Positions 36,649 through 37,181 of a stretch of 37,181 nucleotides of DNA are shown piece by piece (position 1 is the first letter of the stretch; each line of letters starts with the position of its first letter). A model generated the notes under the pieces. The model worked only from the letters and a program-made list of their open reading frames with translations. It searched no databases and was not told the origin of the DNA. The stretch is from Thermomicrobiales bacterium (lineage in GTDB: Bacteria; Chloroflexota; Chloroflexia; Thermomicrobiales; UBA6265), in contig JAMLHR010000024.1 in NCBI GenBank assembly GCA_023957015.1, forward strand, positions 1 through 37,181, given 5' to 3'. The position numbers were made by a program, and so were the translations under genes.

Positions 36649-36660
36649 CCTATATATAGG
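36649..36660. promoter_or_regulatory. Palindromic site upstream of the AbiE operon
   Basis: CCTATATATAGG (36649-36660) is a perfect 12-base palindrome about 85 bases upstream of the AbiEi start. With flanking TACC and GGTA it looks like an AbiEi or repressor operator. AbiEi proteins are known to bind inverted repeats in their own promoters, so the site is a reasonable candidate for autoregulation; that is inference. Confidence 0.5.
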
Positions 36661-36712
36661 TACTATACATCATCATTGCGTCCCGTGAGTGTCTTTTTCC
36701 GGGATGGGACTA

Positions 36713-36744
36713 ACAAGGAGTGGCAAGTAGTTGACACTCCTTGT
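36713..36744 (-). terminator. Hairpin after purN
   Basis: ACAAGGAGTG (36713-36722) and CACTCCTTGT (36735-36744) form a perfect 10-bp stem with a 12-base loop. It lies about 68 bases beyond the purN stop on the minus strand, followed by a TAGTC-rich stretch and no long T-run. It would separate purN from the AbiE operon downstream on the same strand. Confidence 0.6.
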
Positions 36745-36811
36745 AATGGCCTTCGGGGACGTGATCTGTCTGGATACACCCTGTATTTAGGGTCTTGTGA
36801 GCCAATTCACG

Positions 36812-37181
36812 TCACAACTTCAGTTCCGGATGCGACACCATGTATTCCCGAATCGTTTCCGGATACAGTTCTCGCTCCGCCGCAAACACGCGATCAGCTA
36901 GCGCATGGACATCATCATCGGTCAGCACTGGTACGACGGCCTGGGCCAGCGGCGGACCGTCATCATAGACATCCGTGACAACGTGGACCGTCGCACCGCT
37001 CTCGCGATCGCAGTGCGTCAGCACGGCAGCGTGGACGCGATCACCATAGAAACCCTTGCCCGCAGCATAGGATGCAGCTTGCGGTAATAGTGCCGGATGG
37101 ATATTGAGGATGCGATTCTCCCACCCTGGATGCACCAGCAATCGCCGCAGGAATCCAGCCATGATCACCAGATCGACTCGA
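36812..37181 (-). CDS. purN: Phosphoribosylglycinamide formyltransferase PurN (C-terminal part)
   Basis: The window edge cuts the gene; about 122 codons are visible, starting in frame with RVDLVIMAGFLRRLL. RILNIHPALLP, GATVHVVTDVYDDGPPLAQ and FAAERELYPETIREY are PurN motifs; the Asp in DDGP is the catalytic acid of the HIHPSLLP...DTGP pair. The enzyme transfers formyl from 10-formyltetrahydrofolate to glycinamide ribonucleotide in purine synthesis. The frame remains open across the right edge, so the ATG at 37168 is internal. Confidence 0.95.
   Translation of the reverse strand, partial: RVDLVIMAGFLRRLLVHPGWENRILNIHPALLPQAASYAAGKGFYGDRVHAAVLTHCDRESGATVHVVTDVYDDGPPLAQAVVPVLTDDDVHALADRVFAAERELYPETIREYMVSHPELKL

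Overview
The window is a gene-dense stretch of a GC-rich bacterial chromosome with short spacers, many GTG/TTG starts and AGGAGG-type ribosome binding sites. Several protein types recall Chloroflexota, perhaps Thermomicrobia-like: a ParB-fold protein of the KDGNHRVSVAR type, a CHRD/SOD-like surface protein, an L,D-transpeptidase with FW..G..yG.Pi repeats, and a CopC-CopD-cytochrome c fusion. This taxonomic guess rests on family resemblance only. No rRNA, tRNA, CRISPR array, transposase or phage structural gene was seen.

Layout. 1-1468 (minus): an MFS transporter followed by the start of an unrecognised gene that runs off the left edge. 1854-4036 (plus): two tandem HAD phosphatases and a PIG-L deacetylase. 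4368-5915: a small unknown protein converging, through a strong bidirectional terminator, on an overlapping msrA-msrB pair. 6168-8377: a TPR-LuxR regulator lacking the usual N-terminal ATPase, then about 700 bases of AT-richer non-coding DNA with a 24-bp perfect palindrome. 8378-11523: a PPOX-family protein with a rhodanese-ThiF/MoeB fusion, an EVE protein, a small unknown protein and a protein with a faint Rad52/Erf-like signature. 12011-15783 (plus): a membrane-anchored CHRD-like protein, then three genes joined by 4-base overlaps (histidine phosphatase, metallophosphoesterase, ParB-fold protein).

15797-20335 (minus): a giant CopC-CopD-cytochrome c fusion, its small exported partner and an L,D-transpeptidase. 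20517-24765 (minus): nadC, a four-helix membrane protein, and a tight cinA/pncC-M16 peptidase-GNAT operon. 24850-26165: a GNAT gene broken by a one-base frameshift and a membrane protein. 26413-29409: a complete LacZ-type beta-galactosidase. 29656-31713 (minus): crcB-modA-modB with no modC in view. 31816-33965: an ABC exporter that has lost an internal N-terminal segment, divergent from an intact TetR gene across a clear operator-like inverted repeat. 34026-34793: an inositol-phosphatase family enzyme. 34790-36564 (minus): an AbiEi/AbiEii toxin-antitoxin pair in visibly lower-GC DNA. 36812-end (minus): the C-terminal part of purN.

Most of the window is housekeeping, repair (methionine sulfoxide reductases) and envelope/copper functions. 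The least ordinary items are the multidomain copper/cytochrome fusion with no visible CopC copper ligands, the overlapping phosphatase-phosphoesterase-ParB operon, the truncated LuxR regulator with its palindromic flank, and the deleted ABC exporter whose TetR gene and operator remain. No clearly new defence or mobile system could be demonstrated from sequence alone.
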